From JADLGL01 sp963667605 (GTDB taxonomy: Bacteria; Pseudomonadota; Alphaproteobacteria; Rhizobiales; Kaistiaceae): a stretch of DNA of 64,000 nt. The notes under the pieces were generated by a model. The model saw only the letters and a list, made by a program, of their open reading frames with translations, was not told the origin of the DNA and searched no databases. The position numbers and the translations under genes were made by a program. Shown here piece after piece: positions 33,971 through 44,076 of this stretch; the first letter of the stretch is position 1; each line of letters starts with the position of its first letter. The stretch spans positions 248,001 through 312,000 of the forward strand of contig CAXXUZ010000001.1 in the NCBI GenBank assembly GCA_963667605.2. Direction: 5' to 3'.

Positions 33971-36472
33971 TCAGAAGAAGCTCCGGCGCTGCCACCATCC
34001 GGCTCGACGGGCGGCTTTCGGCGGCGGCTGCTCGGCATCGTCACCATTTGCTGCACCGGACTCGGTCGGCGGTTCGGTTTCATCCAAGATCCGTTCTTTC
34101 GCCCCGTGGCTTCGGTTTGGCGCCGCGGCCGCCTTCGGTTCCACCTCCGCCGCACCGGATTCGGGCCCGCCATCAACCGGCCCGACGTCGTCCCGTTCAG
34201 CATCTGAGCGGGCATTGGGCTGCATCACCGGTGAACCCAGCTCCTTGGCAATCTCATAGGCGCGGCTCATCGCATCAGCGGATTCAGCCTCCGCGACACC
34301 GGATTCGGTGTCGGCATTGGTGTCGATGGCCGATGACGTCCCGCTGCTGGCCCGCTTCGAGCGGCGTCCGCCACGCCGGCCACGACGGCGACGACGAGGT
34401 TGCTCCGCGCTTACCTCAGCGCTCGGTTCGACTTCGGCTGCGATACCATCGACGATCTCGTCCTCAGCCGCCTCGACCGCGATGTCCTCCGCCGGCTCTC
34501 GATCCGCTTTTGCCGGCTCTGAAGCACCTTCGCTCCGGCGCCGGCGTCGCCGACGCTTCCGCGGCCTTTCCTGGATCTCTGCTCGCTGCTCGTCGGCGCG
34601 CTCAGCGTCAGTGTTGTCGTCGGCCTCATCCGTTTCGGCTTCGGCGGCTTCCACAGCATGGTCGGGTTGTACCGAAGTCGGCTGAATCGAAGTCGGCACA
34701 GCCGATCTCGCCTCGATCGGATCGCCGCGGTCCAGCACGAAATGCGCCGCGCTCGTCACAGTCTCATCGGCAACAATGTTGATGAACAGGCCGAAACGCT
34801 GCTCCAGCTCCGAGAGATTGGCGCGCTTCTGATTGAGGATATAAAGCGCGACATTGGTTCGGGTTCGGACATTGAGGTGGTGCGTAACCCCCTTTAGCAG
34901 ATGGTCTTCCAGCGACCGCAGCACATGCAGCGCTACCGAAGCTGCGGAGCGGACATGACCGGTCCCCACACAATGTTGGCAAATCTCGCTCGTACTCTCC
35001 AAAACGCCAGTGCGGATTCGCTGCCGTGACATTTCCAACAGGCCGAAATGCGATATCCGCCCGACCTGGATCCGGGCCCGATCGTCCTTGAGGAAATCCT
35101 TGATCCGCCGCTCGACCGAACGGTTGTTCCGGCGTTCCTCCATGTCGATGAAATCGACCACCACCAGGCCAGCGAGATCACGAAGGCGCAACTGCCGCGC
35201 CACTTCCTCCGCTGCCTGGAGATTGGTCTGGAGGGCAGTGTCCTCGATGCTGTGTTCTCGTGTCGAACGACCTGAATTAACGTCGATCGACACCAGCGCC
35301 TCGGTTTGATTGATGACGATATACCCGCCGGCGGGAAGCGACACTTGCGGCAAGAACATCACGTCCAGCTGAGCCTCGACCCCAAATTTGGCGAACAATG
35401 GCTGCGAATCTCGATAGGGCTGGACGTTCTTCGCGTGGCTCGGCATCAGCATGCGCATGAAGTCCTTGGCCTCGCGATATCCGCCCTCGCCGGCCACCAG
35501 GATCTCATTGACGTCGCGTCCGTAGAGGTCACGGATTGCCCGTTTGATGAGGCTGCCCTCCTCATAAACGAGCGAGGGTGCGCTCGACCGCAGGGTGAGT
35601 TCGCGCACGCTCTCCCACAGACGGAGGAGATACTCGAAATCACGCTTGATTTCGGCCTTGGTGCGGCTGGCGCCTGCAGTCCGCAGGATCACGCCCATGC
35701 CCTGCGGCACATCGAGATCGGTCGCCACCGCCTTCAGACGCTTTCGATCCGCGGGGGTTGTGATCTTGCGAGAGATGCCGCCGCCGCGGTTAGTGTTGGG
35801 CATCAACACTGAATAGCGGCCAGCCAGCGACAAATAGGTTGTCAGGGCAGCGCCCTTATTGCCGCGCTCTTCCTTGACGACCTGGACCAGCAGCACTTGG
35901 CGCCGACGGATCACCTCCTGGATCTTGTAGTGCCGTGCTCGCGTCCGGCGTCGTACCGGCAGCTCCTCCAAAGCGTCCTCCGCACCGACCGACTCGACCG
36001 ATTCCTCTCCGGAACCGCCATCGCCATTGGAGGCTTGATCGTTGTTGCCGCCGTCAACTGATTCGGTTGATGCTTCCTCGTCTGCAACGGGGTCGGCATC
36101 AGAATCGGTGTCGTCGGCTTGCTTCGCCGGCTCGTCATCACTGGTCTCGGCCGCATCGGCGCCACCGTTGCTAAACGCCTTCGATTCCTGCTCCTCGGCC
36201 TCGATCAAAGCTTGGCGATCAGCGACCGGGATTTGGTAGTAGTCTGGATGAATCTCCGAGAAGGCGAGGAACCCGTGGCGGTTGCCGCCATACTCGACGA
36301 AGGCCGCCTGAAGCGATGGCTCGATTCGGATTACCTTGGCAAGGTAGATGTTGCCGCGGAGCTGTTTACGCGTCGCAGATTCATAGTCGAATTCCTCGAC
36401 CCGACTGCCGCGCACGACCACGACCCGGGTTTCCTCCGGGTGGTCGGTGTCGATAAGCATCTTGTTTGGCAT
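33971..36472 (-). CDS. rne: Ribonuclease E/G
   Basis: The central endoribonuclease of mRNA decay and rRNA/tRNA processing. 833 residues from ATG 36470-36472: MPNKMLIDTDHPEETRVVVV, S1-like domain with an acidic insert (residues ~95-155, DDEPAKQADDTDSDADP), catalytic part with LVVVDFIDMEERRNN (Mg-binding Asp) and Zn-link CQHCVGTGH, and a long charged tail with Arg-rich runs (RPRKRRRRRRRSEG) ending WWQRRSFF, expected to bind RNA and degradosome partners. The reading further upstream to 36706 is not conserved. Confidence 0.96.
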   Translation of the reverse strand: MPNKMLIDTDHPEETRVVVVRGSRVEEFDYESATRKQLRGNIYLAKVIRIEPSLQAAFVEYGGNRHGFLAFSEIHPDYYQIPVADRQALIEAEEQESKAFSNGGADAAETSDDEPAKQADDTDSDADPVADEEASTESVDGGNNDQASNGDGGSGEESVESVGAEDALEELPVRRRTRARHYKIQEVIRRRQVLLVQVVKEERGNKGAALTTYLSLAGRYSVLMPNTNRGGGISRKITTPADRKRLKAVATDLDVPQGMGVILRTAGASRTKAEIKRDFEYLLRLWESVRELTLRSSAPSLVYEEGSLIKRAIRDLYGRDVNEILVAGEGGYREAKDFMRMLMPSHAKNVQPYRDSQPLFAKFGVEAQLDVMFLPQVSLPAGGYIVINQTEALVSIDVNSGRSTREHSIEDTALQTNLQAAEEVARQLRLRDLAGLVVVDFIDMEERRNNRSVERRIKDFLKDDRARIQVGRISHFGLLEMSRQRIRTGVLESTSEICQHCVGTGHVRSAASVALHVLRSLEDHLLKGVTHHLNVRTRTNVALYILNQKRANLSELEQRFGLFINIVADETVTSAAHFVLDRGDPIEARSAVPTSIQPTSVQPDHAVEAAEAETDEADDNTDAERADEQRAEIQERPRKRRRRRRRSEGASEPAKADREPAEDIAVEAAEDEIVDGIAAEVEPSAEVSAEQPRRRRRGRRGGRRSKRASSGTSSAIDTNADTESGVAEAESADAMSRAYEIAKELGSPVMQPNARSDAERDDVGPVDGGPESGAAEVEPKAAAAPNRSHGAKERILDETEPPTESGAANGDDAEQPPPKAARRAGWWQRRSFF

Positions 36473-37079
36473 TGAAAAACCTTTCGCGACCGGCTTCGGC
36501 AGGGCAGCGGATCGAGCTATCGATCCGCGCGCTAATCGCGCTGGCTTGGTCGCAGGGTTGAAAGTGGACGAAATGACTAGTCGCCGATCCCTCGCACGCA
36601 GCGCGGCGCCATTGAGGTACCGTGTTGGATCGCGACGATCGGGACGAAAAAGGCGTGTGTGACAATGCGAAATCTCGCATGAACTGAGCCGCACCAAGGA
36701 CCTCAACGGGCCCGAACGAAGACTTTCCGACCGGATGCCTTATCGCGGCTTCACGATCGGGTATGGGTCCCGCCAAAGGCGATTACAAGCGCCCGCAACC
36801 GCCTCTCGAAGACTATCTAACCCGGCCAAAAGAACCGCGCTCGTCAAACAAAACAAGAGCTTGGCCGAGAAAAAGTCTCCGACTGTTGGATGGAAGCCTG
36901 CGCCACACCTGTATGCGGAACGAGCCTTCGTTGCAAGGCTGTCGGGCGCGACCGCAAACAACCGCGCCACTTGCCAACTTGCGCCCGGAACCGTCAGGTA
37001 CCGGTTAACCAATCCGCCGTCATGGTCTAGTATTCATGAGTTCGCGTCTCGGCGAGAATCGTAAATTTCGAGGGAGCCT
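36473..37079. other. Divergent promoter region between rne and the amidase gene
   Basis: About 600 bases with no conserved gene. It must hold the rne leader, which in other bacteria is long and autoregulatory, and the amidase promoter. I see no clear -35/-10 pair or riboswitch. Confidence 0.5.
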
Positions 37080-38306
37080 GTGACTACAAGCACCGTCGAT
37101 CCGGCCGGTCGCCTGACTCTGTTTCTGGTCTCGATGGCCATGGCCGCCGCGATCGCTTCTGCCGCTGCAGCTCAGCCAGCCGAGGGCCTCAACATCTTGA
37201 CCGCGACCAGGGTTGTCGGTGACCAGAACCGTACCCGTTTCATCGCCGACCTCACCGACGGGGTTGAGATAGATGTGTTCTCGCTCGCCGATCCCTACCG
37301 GATCGTGATCGATCTTCCCGAGATTCATTTCCAGCTCGAGCCGGGAACCGGCGCAAACGGTTTTGCACTGATTTCCGCCTATCGATTTGGGCTTATCTCG
37401 CGTGGACAATCGCGAATCGTCCTGGATGTGACCGAGCCGGTCGAAGTAGCTGACTATTTTGTCATTCCGGCGGTCGAGGGCCAGCCGGCGCGGTTGGTCA
37501 TTGACCTCGTCACCACCAGCCGCGAGGCGTTTCTTGCCGCCGCGCTCGACTACCGGCAGTCAGGTGGTGCAACGCCCGCACCCCGCTTGACCAACAACGC
37601 CGATGACGGGCGGTTGATGGTAGTGATCGATCCCGGCCATGGCGGCATCGACCCGGGCGCGATCGGCGCCGCAAACGTCCGAGAAAAGGACATCGTGCTC
37701 GCCTTTTCGCAGGAATTGGCCGAGCAGTTGCAGGCGACCGGACACTATGAGGTGGCTTTGACGCACGACGATGACAGCTACCTGACGCTGACCGATCGCG
37801 TCGAGTTCGCACGGTCGTTGGGTGCCGACATCTTCCTATCAATTCACGCCGATTCCTTCAGTGTCGCATCGGTCCGTGGCACAGCCGTCTACACCGTGTC
37901 CGAACGCGCCTCGAATCAGATGGTTGCGGCGATCGCGGCGCGCGAGAACCAATCGGACATCCTCGCCGGCATGAATATTCACAACGCCACCAATGAGGTC
38001 GCCGACATTCTGATCGACCTTGCCCGTCGCGAGACTAGGAACCTTTCCGTTCTTCTCGCACGCGACATAATCGAACATTTGGGGGCCACGACTTTGCTGT
38101 CCAACAATCCGCATCAGAAGGCCGGCTTCGTGGTGCTGATGGCTCCAGATGTTCCATCGGTTCTGATCGAGCTGGGCTTCCTCTCAAACGCGCAGGATGT
38201 GCAGACCCTGCAGACCGAGGTCTGGCGCCGGCAGACGGCAGCCTCGATAGTCGGCGCTATAGACGCCTTCTTCGCAACCCGAATCGCCGATAACATGGTG
38301 CCGTAG
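37080..38306 (+). CDS. N-acetylmuramoyl-L-alanine amidase (AmiC-like)
   Basis: Periplasmic enzyme that cuts stem peptides off peptidoglycan during cell division. GTG 37080 with GAGGGAG just upstream. Signal peptide (LTLFLVSMAMAAAIASAAAA), an AMIN domain (~residues 35-140: FIADLTDGVEIDVFSLADPY, RIVLDVTEPVEVADYFVIP), then amidase_3: MVVIDPGHGGIDPGAIGAAN (zinc His), VREKDIVLAFSQELAEQL (Glu), DIFLSIHADSF (His) and the final PSVLIELGFLSNAQD (catalytic Glu). 408 residues. The usual alphaproteobacterial neighbour PBP1A follows, suggesting a shared wall-growth unit. Confidence 0.94.
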   Translation: MTTSTVDPAGRLTLFLVSMAMAAAIASAAAAQPAEGLNILTATRVVGDQNRTRFIADLTDGVEIDVFSLADPYRIVIDLPEIHFQLEPGTGANGFALISAYRFGLISRGQSRIVLDVTEPVEVADYFVIPAVEGQPARLVIDLVTTSREAFLAAALDYRQSGGATPAPRLTNNADDGRLMVVIDPGHGGIDPGAIGAANVREKDIVLAFSQELAEQLQATGHYEVALTHDDDSYLTLTDRVEFARSLGADIFLSIHADSFSVASVRGTAVYTVSERASNQMVAAIAARENQSDILAGMNIHNATNEVADILIDLARRETRNLSVLLARDIIEHLGATTLLSNNPHQKAGFVVLMAPDVPSVLIELGFLSNAQDVQTLQTEVWRRQTAASIVGAIDAFFATRIADNMVP

Positions 38307-38572
38307 GGTTGTTGCCTTGATGCAACGACTGGACCGACCGTAACGGGCCGCCTTCTCGGCGCCTAAATTAGCGCCAAGAATCGCCCAGTGGCCGCCTAAT
38401 TGCGGCCGGGAAAAGGTGATGTGACAAATGAACGGGCGGCGGAGACAATTAGGTCAGTCGAGATCGCGCATCTCACCCTGCTGCCGGCCGCGCGCCCAGT
38501 GTCCTCGGACGCCGACCGCCAAGCCGGCCGCTGACGACCGATAGCCATGGTCGGAGCTGGAACTAAAGCGAG

Positions 38573-41074
38573 ATGTTGGTTCGTGTTGTCGGTTATTTAT
38601 TTGGGATCGGAGCCGTGCTTTTTCTAGCGCTCGCCGCTGCGGCTGCTTGGTACATCTCGGATATTTCGGCCGATGTGCCGAGCTATGAAGTGCTGAACGA
38701 ATATTCGCCGCCGATCATGACTCGTGTCCACGCCGCCGATGGCCAGTTGATCGCTGAATTCGCTCGCGAGCGCCGGATGTATCTGCCGATCGAGGCGATC
38801 CCGGAACGGCTGAAGGCAGCCGTGCTCTCCGCCGAGGACAAGAATTTCTACTCGCATTCCGGCCTCGACTATTACGGCATCGCCCGGGCCGCGCTGCAGA
38901 ACGTCCAGGACTATTTGACCGGTACCGACCGGCTGGTTGGCGCTTCGACCATCACCCAACAAGTGGCGAAAAACTTCCTGCTGAGCTCGGATCAGACTTG
39001 GGACCGCAAGGTGAAGGAGGCAATTCTCGCGCTCAGGATCGAGACGGCCTTCACCAAGGACGAGATCCTCGAACTCTATCTCAATGCGAATGAGTTCGGT
39101 CTCCGCTCGCACGGCGTCGCTTCCGCAGCGCTTATCTATTTCAACAAGTCAGTCCACGAACTCTCAATCGCCGAATCCGCCTATCTCGCTGCCCTGCTCA
39201 AGGGGCCGCCGACCTATCATCCATTCCGCTTCCCGGATCGCGCTGTGGAGCGCCGCAATTGGGTCATCGATCGCATGGTCGAGAACGGTCATATCACCGC
39301 CGAGGAAGGTGAGGCTGCTAAAGCAGAACCGCTGGGCGTGGTGGTCCAGGCCGACAACCCGCGGGTGTTCTCGGCCGAGTATTTCGACTCACCGCATGAA
39401 GATTTTTTCCAGGCGAACTACGCTGACGAGATTGCCGCTTTGGGTGGGATTCCGACCCGGACCGCCGACTATTTTACGGAGCAGGTGCGCCGCGAACTTC
39501 TCCAGGTATATGGCGAAGAGGTGCTCTATGGCGGCGGGCTGTCGGTTCGCACCTCGCTCGATCCGAACCTGCAGGTTCTCGGCCGCAAGGTGCTGATGGA
39601 TGCACTGGTCGAATATGACGAAGCGTATGGTTGGCGTGGACCTGTCGCGACCATCGATCTAGGCGATGATTGGGGCCTCGGCCTCGGCGAAATTCAGGCC
39701 TTGTCGGACGTGTTCGAATGGCGCTTGGCAGCGGTGCTGGAAGTAAATGCGGACACCGCGAGGATCGGATTGCAGCCGCGCCGCGATCCGGCCGGCGGAT
39801 TGTCCGCCGACCGCGAGACCGGGACAATCCCTGCCGATCAGCGCGAATGGGCCGGGAATGTGCTCTCGGTCGGCGATGTCGTCTATGTCGAGAAGGTTGC
39901 CGGTGAAGTCTATCGGCTTCGCCAAGAGCCCGCTGTCAACGGCGCCATTGTCGCCATGAATCCGACGACCGGTCGGGTATTGGCGATGGTTGGTGGTTTC
40001 AGCTTCTCGTCCAGCCAGTTCAACCGCGCTACCCAGGCGCTGCGGCAGCCTGGCTCGTCGTTCAAGCCGTTCGTCTACGCCGCCGCGCTAGACAATGGTT
40101 ACACCCCCTCCTCGGTGGTGATGGATGCGCCGATTGAAATCGTTCAGGAAGTGACCGAGGAGATCTGGCGCCCGCAAAACTATTCCAACCGTTATTACGG
40201 CCCCTCGACGCTTCGCACAGGGATCGAGCAATCACGCAATGTGATGACGGTGCGGCTAGCGCAGGACATGGGCATGCCGTTGGTCGCCGAATACGCCGAA
40301 CGATTCGGCATCTATGACAATCTCGTGCCGGTGCTGGCGATGGCGCTGGGTTCAGGCGAAACAACGGTCTTGCGCATGGTCGCCGGCTTCTCGGTCTTTG
40401 CCAATGGCGGACGTTCCGTGACCCCGACCTTGATCGACCGGGTCCAGGACCGCGACGGCAACACCATATTCCAGCACGAGGAGCGGGTTTGCGTCGATTG
40501 CGTCGCCACGGAGTGGGCTGGGCAGGAGGAGCCGTTAATCGTCGACAATCGTGCCCAGGTGCTGGATCCGATGACCGCCTACCAAGTCACCTCGATGCTC
40601 GAGGGCGTGGTGCAACGAGGGACCGCGACGGCGGTGCGGGCGGTCGGACGGCCGATCGCAGGCAAGACCGGAACCACCAACGACTTCTATGACGCTTGGT
40701 TTGTCGGTTATTCGCCCGATCTCGTGGTCGGCGTCTTCATCGGCTACGACACTCCACAGAGTCTTGGCTCCGGCAACACCGGCGGCGTTCTGGCGGCGCC
40801 GGTGTTCACCGACTTCATGTCGATCGCGCTCGCCGATTCGCCTCCCATTCCGTTCACCGTCCCACCTGGCATGCAGTTGATCCCGATCGATCGGACAACC
40901 GGCCTCCGGGTCGCCGGCGGCGAAGAGGGCACCATTCTCGAAGCCTTCAGGCCTGGCACCTCGCCGCCGAGTAATTTCTCGATAATCGGATTTGTCGACG
41001 CACTTGGTGAGCCCCTGATCGTTGATCCAAATGCCGACCGCGCTGTGATCCTGGGCCAGGGCGGGCTTTACTGA
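38573..41074 (+). CDS. mrcA: Penicillin-binding protein 1A (class A)
   Basis: Bifunctional peptidoglycan polymerase. 833 residues; N-terminal membrane anchor (LFGIGAVLFLALAAAAAWYI), glycosyltransferase GT51 with AVLSAEDKNFYSHSGLDYYG (catalytic Glu) and ASTITQQVAKNFLLSSD, then transpeptidase with PGSSFKPFVYAAALDNG (SxxK serine), SRNVMTVRL (SxN) and AGKTGTTNDFYDAWFVGYSP (KTG). Start ATG 38573; ribosome site weak. 266 bases separate it from the amidase gene, with no gene there. Confidence 0.96.
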   Translation: MLVRVVGYLFGIGAVLFLALAAAAAWYISDISADVPSYEVLNEYSPPIMTRVHAADGQLIAEFARERRMYLPIEAIPERLKAAVLSAEDKNFYSHSGLDYYGIARAALQNVQDYLTGTDRLVGASTITQQVAKNFLLSSDQTWDRKVKEAILALRIETAFTKDEILELYLNANEFGLRSHGVASAALIYFNKSVHELSIAESAYLAALLKGPPTYHPFRFPDRAVERRNWVIDRMVENGHITAEEGEAAKAEPLGVVVQADNPRVFSAEYFDSPHEDFFQANYADEIAALGGIPTRTADYFTEQVRRELLQVYGEEVLYGGGLSVRTSLDPNLQVLGRKVLMDALVEYDEAYGWRGPVATIDLGDDWGLGLGEIQALSDVFEWRLAAVLEVNADTARIGLQPRRDPAGGLSADRETGTIPADQREWAGNVLSVGDVVYVEKVAGEVYRLRQEPAVNGAIVAMNPTTGRVLAMVGGFSFSSSQFNRATQALRQPGSSFKPFVYAAALDNGYTPSSVVMDAPIEIVQEVTEEIWRPQNYSNRYYGPSTLRTGIEQSRNVMTVRLAQDMGMPLVAEYAERFGIYDNLVPVLAMALGSGETTVLRMVAGFSVFANGGRSVTPTLIDRVQDRDGNTIFQHEERVCVDCVATEWAGQEEPLIVDNRAQVLDPMTAYQVTSMLEGVVQRGTATAVRAVGRPIAGKTGTTNDFYDAWFVGYSPDLVVGVFIGYDTPQSLGSGNTGGVLAAPVFTDFMSIALADSPPIPFTVPPGMQLIPIDRTTGLRVAGGEEGTILEAFRPGTSPPSNFSIIGFVDALGEPLIVDPNADRAVILGQGGLY

Positions 41075-41152
41075 ACCGGCAATTGACTCCGATCGACTGC
41101 CGGCCATCGTCGCCACTTCCCCGATATTCGCTGACGAACACGGAACCGAACA

Positions 41153-42287
41153 ATGGGCGCTGAAACCCAAGCGATCCTTGATCAAATTCAGCAGGCGATG
41201 GCTCTGCTGAGGAGGCATCTTTGACTGGGATCGAGCGAACGCCAGGCTGAGCGAGCTGAATGGTCAGGTCGAGAATCCAACCCTTTGGGATGACCCTCAG
41301 GCGGCGCAGAAATTGATGCGCGAGCGGCAGCAATTGTCGGATCAAATTGAGGCGGTCGAGCAACTCGACCGTGATGTGGCCGATAGTGCGGAGCTGATCG
41401 AACTCGGCGAGGCTGAGGGCGACGATTCTATTGTCGCAGAGGCCGAGAACCGGCTGCGCGATTTGTTGACCGAGACCCAGCGCCGCCAGACCGAGACGAT
41501 GCTGTCCGGCGAGGCCGATGCCAACGACACCTTCGTTGAGGTCCATGCCGGAGCCGGGGGTACCGAAAGCCAGGACTGGGCCCAAATGCTGGTGCGAATG
41601 TACGCCCGCTGGGCGGAGCAGCATGGCCACAAGGTCGATTATCTGGAGGAGCATGCCGGAGAGGAGGCCGGCATCAAGCGGGCCACGATCATGGTCAAGG
41701 GTCTCAATTCCTATGGTTGGCTAAAGACCGAATCGGGCGTTCACCGCCTGGTCCGCATTTCTCCCTTCGATTCCGCTGCGCGGCGCCATACCTCATTCGC
41801 TAGCGTCGGCGTCTATCCGGTGATCGACGATTCGATCACCATCGACATCGATCCAGCTGAAGTGCGCACCGATACCTACCGCGCATCGGGCGCCGGCGGG
41901 CAGCACGTCAACACCACCGATTCTGCGGTGCGGCTGACTCATTTGCCAACTGGCATCCAGGTCACCTGCCAGAGCGAGCGATCACAGCACAAGAACCGAG
42001 ACACAGCGTGGAAGATGCTACGGGCACGGCTTTACGAAACGGAGCTCGAGAAGCGAGAGGAAGCGGCTATGGCCGAAGCGTCGTCAAAGACAACAATCGG
42101 CTGGGGCCACCAGATTCGCTCGTATGTTCTGCAGCCATATCAGTTGGTGAAAGATCTTCGCACCGGTATCGAGAGCCCCAGCCCAATGGAAGTCCTCAAT
42201 GGGGACATCGATCCGTTTCTCGAAGCGGCATTGGCGGAGCGGGTCGGCGGCAGCGCTGCTAAAGGGGCGGAGGAAAAGGTAGGTTAA
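41153..42287 (+). CDS. prfB: Peptide chain release factor 2, with programmed +1 frameshift
   Basis: Recognises UGA and UAA stops. Reading frame 1 starts at ATG 41153 and runs 23 codons to CTT TGA (41219-41224); a +1 step skips the T at 41222 and continues DWDRANARLSELNGQVENP. Later: the anticodon-like SPF (VRISPFDSAARRHTSF) and the peptidyl-tRNA-hydrolysing GGQ (SGAGGQHVNTTDSAVRLTH). The overall length (about 377 residues) fits RF2. Internal starts at 41313 would give an N-terminally cut protein and are not used. Its stop overlaps the convergent M23 gene by four bases. Confidence 0.96.
41210..41225 (+). promoter_or_regulatory. RF2 autoregulatory frameshift site
   Basis: AGGAGG CAT CTT TGA C: an internal Shine-Dalgarno three bases before the slippery CTT and an in-frame TGA followed by C, the classic layout (AGGGGG TAT CTT TGA C in E. 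coli). Low RF2 slows termination at TGA and allows the +1 shift. Confidence 0.95.
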
Positions 42288-43513
42288 AGCAGTCCGACGA
42301 TTTCCCGTCCGGTCAGCAGATGCGCCATCGGATCGATGCTGCGGTCGTCCTTGCGGATTTCATAGTGGAGATGGGGGCCGGTGCTTCGGCCAGTGCTGCC
42401 GACGCGGCCAACACTGTTGCCGGCACCGATCGCTTGGCCGACCCGAACCGAGATGCTGGATAGATGCGCATAGGCGGTGACGATGCCACTGCCATGGTCG
42501 ATTTCCACCATCTTGCCATAGCCACCACTGACGCCAGCGGCGATCACCGTTCCGGGTGCCGTGGCATGGACGATGGTGCCAGAGGCGGCCCGGAGATCGA
42601 CCCCGGTATGCATCGCCGATTGTCCCAGGAAGGGGTCGACCCGGCGCCCATAGCCGCTGCTGACATCCAGCCGAGGCAGTGGCCGGGCCAAGGGCAGGCT
42701 TAGCGCGAATTCCCGCATCCGGGCGAACTCGGCAAGCTCGGTGGAGACATCCTCGAAATCCGCATCCCCAACAGCGGGAACCAACGGCCCACCGATACCG
42801 GGGGTCGCGCCAGCATAGCCAAGAGACCGTAGGGCCGAGGCTAGCTGGCCAGTCCGTTCGGTGATCGCCTCGGCTAGCGTCGCCAAGGCATCCCGTTGGT
42901 TTTCCTCCACCCAATCCGCCGTGTGTACGATTATCGCAAGGGAATCCAACTGGGGGATGCCGACATTTTTGTCGGGATCAACCGCGCCGGTGACTGTCGG
43001 GTCGAGCGGGCCGCCGATCCCATTCGTTTCCGGTGGGTTCTCTCGCAGCGGATTGGCCAGGGGCAACGGTGCCAGCATCGGCAGCACATCGATGCCGGCG
43101 GCGAGCGCGTCACTGGCAAGGCCGGTGAGTAATCGCTGGCGCTCGACCAGCTGACCCTGGCGCTCGATCAATTCGGCGACCTGGCCGCTGAGGGCCTCGC
43201 GTTCGACTAGCTGGCGGCTGACTACCGCGTCCATCTGGCGGTAGAGATCGGCGATTCGAAGCTCGTAATCCTGCCGGATCCGGCTTTGCTCGGCGACGGA
43301 GCTTATGACCAGGTCGTCTTTGAGGAAGGAGTACGCCCCGCCTGATATTATGCCGCTGACCACCAAGATCGCCAGCAGCGCCCCGATGATCAGTGATCGA
43401 GGCCGTATCGCAAACGACCGCACCTTGTCGCCGCGGGCGATGATGACGTGATGCGGGCCCTTCCGAAACGAACGAATATTTCGGCCGTGCACCTGGCTTT
43501 GCGCTTGACTCAT
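42284..43513 (-). CDS. Membrane-anchored M23 (LytM) metallopeptidase
   Basis: 409 residues: cytoplasmic basic start, one membrane helix (SLIIGALLAILVVSGIISGG), a coiled-coil stretch (~75-135, QDYELRIADLYRQMDAVVSR, QVAELIERQGQLVERQRLL), linker, then the LytM domain with HTGVDLRAASGTIVHATAPG (zinc His and Asp) and THLHYEI-type TGPHLHYEIRKDD. Coiled coil plus LytM is the arrangement of wall endopeptidases or amidase activators such as EnvC; all zinc ligands are present, so endopeptidase activity is likely. Convergent with prfB, sharing four bases at the stops. Confidence 0.93.
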   Translation of the reverse strand: MSQAQSQVHGRNIRSFRKGPHHVIIARGDKVRSFAIRPRSLIIGALLAILVVSGIISGGAYSFLKDDLVISSVAEQSRIRQDYELRIADLYRQMDAVVSRQLVEREALSGQVAELIERQGQLVERQRLLTGLASDALAAGIDVLPMLAPLPLANPLRENPPETNGIGGPLDPTVTGAVDPDKNVGIPQLDSLAIIVHTADWVEENQRDALATLAEAITERTGQLASALRSLGYAGATPGIGGPLVPAVGDADFEDVSTELAEFARMREFALSLPLARPLPRLDVSSGYGRRVDPFLGQSAMHTGVDLRAASGTIVHATAPGTVIAAGVSGGYGKMVEIDHGSGIVTAYAHLSSISVRVGQAIGAGNSVGRVGSTGRSTGPHLHYEIRKDDRSIDPMAHLLTGREIVGLL

Positions 43514-43605
43514 GGGACCGGGGCCGGAGGGTGGGTAAACGCCGGATGCCAGTCATTAGAAAGGGTTAAGGTTAATGATCCCTTGCCTCGGAACAAGGAG
43601 TTCGA

Positions 43606-44076
43606 TCAGCTCAATTCCTTGACTGCTTCAAGTACCGCTTCGGCGTGTCCCTGCACTTTCACTTTCCGCCAAATATCAGCGATGCGTCCATCGGCTCCGA
43701 CCAATACCGTCGTTCGCTCAACGCCCATATAGTCTCGGCCATAGCGGGACTTCTTCACCCAGATTTTGTAGAGGTTGACGACTTCTTTCTCCGTATCGGC
43801 GGCAAGCTGGATCGCCAATTCATGCTTGGCCTTGAACTTGTTATGCGACTGTACCGAATCGGGGGAGATGCCCAGGATTGTTGCGCCGGCTGCAGCAAAT
43901 TGGTCAGCCAGCCCAGTGAAGGCGATGGCCTCGGTGGTGCAACCCGGGGTGTCGTCTTTCGGGTAGAAATAAAGGACGATGGCCTTGCCAGCTTGCTCGG
44001 ACAGCCGAAAATGTCCGCCGCTATCCGTCAGAAGCTCAAAATCGGGTGCATTTTCTCCGATTGCTATCTCGCTCAT
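43606..44076 (-). CDS. bcp: Thioredoxin-dependent thiol peroxidase (BCP/PrxQ family)
   Basis: 156 residues that reduce hydroperoxides. Peroxidatic Cys is in FYPKDDTPGCTTEAIAFTGL (PxxxT/SxxC motif). The position five residues later, where many BCPs have the resolving Cys, is Ile/Ala, and no other Cys is in the protein, so it is a 1-Cys form needing an outside thiol. Downstream part: TILGISPDSVQSHNKFKAKH and RTTVLVGADGRIADIWRKVK. Start ATG 44074-44076 with GGAAC upstream. A minus-strand frame at 44036-44404 overlaps its start and has no recognised family. Confidence 0.94.
   Translation of the reverse strand: MSEIAIGENAPDFELLTDSGGHFRLSEQAGKAIVLYFYPKDDTPGCTTEAIAFTGLADQFAAAGATILGISPDSVQSHNKFKAKHELAIQLAADTEKEVVNLYKIWVKKSRYGRDYMGVERTTVLVGADGRIADIWRKVKVQGHAEAVLEAVKELS

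Noticed and set aside
33971..36706. Longer RNase E start at 36706
   Set aside because: The extra 78 residues are not conserved; the known N-terminus starts MPNKMLIDTDHPEE at 36472.
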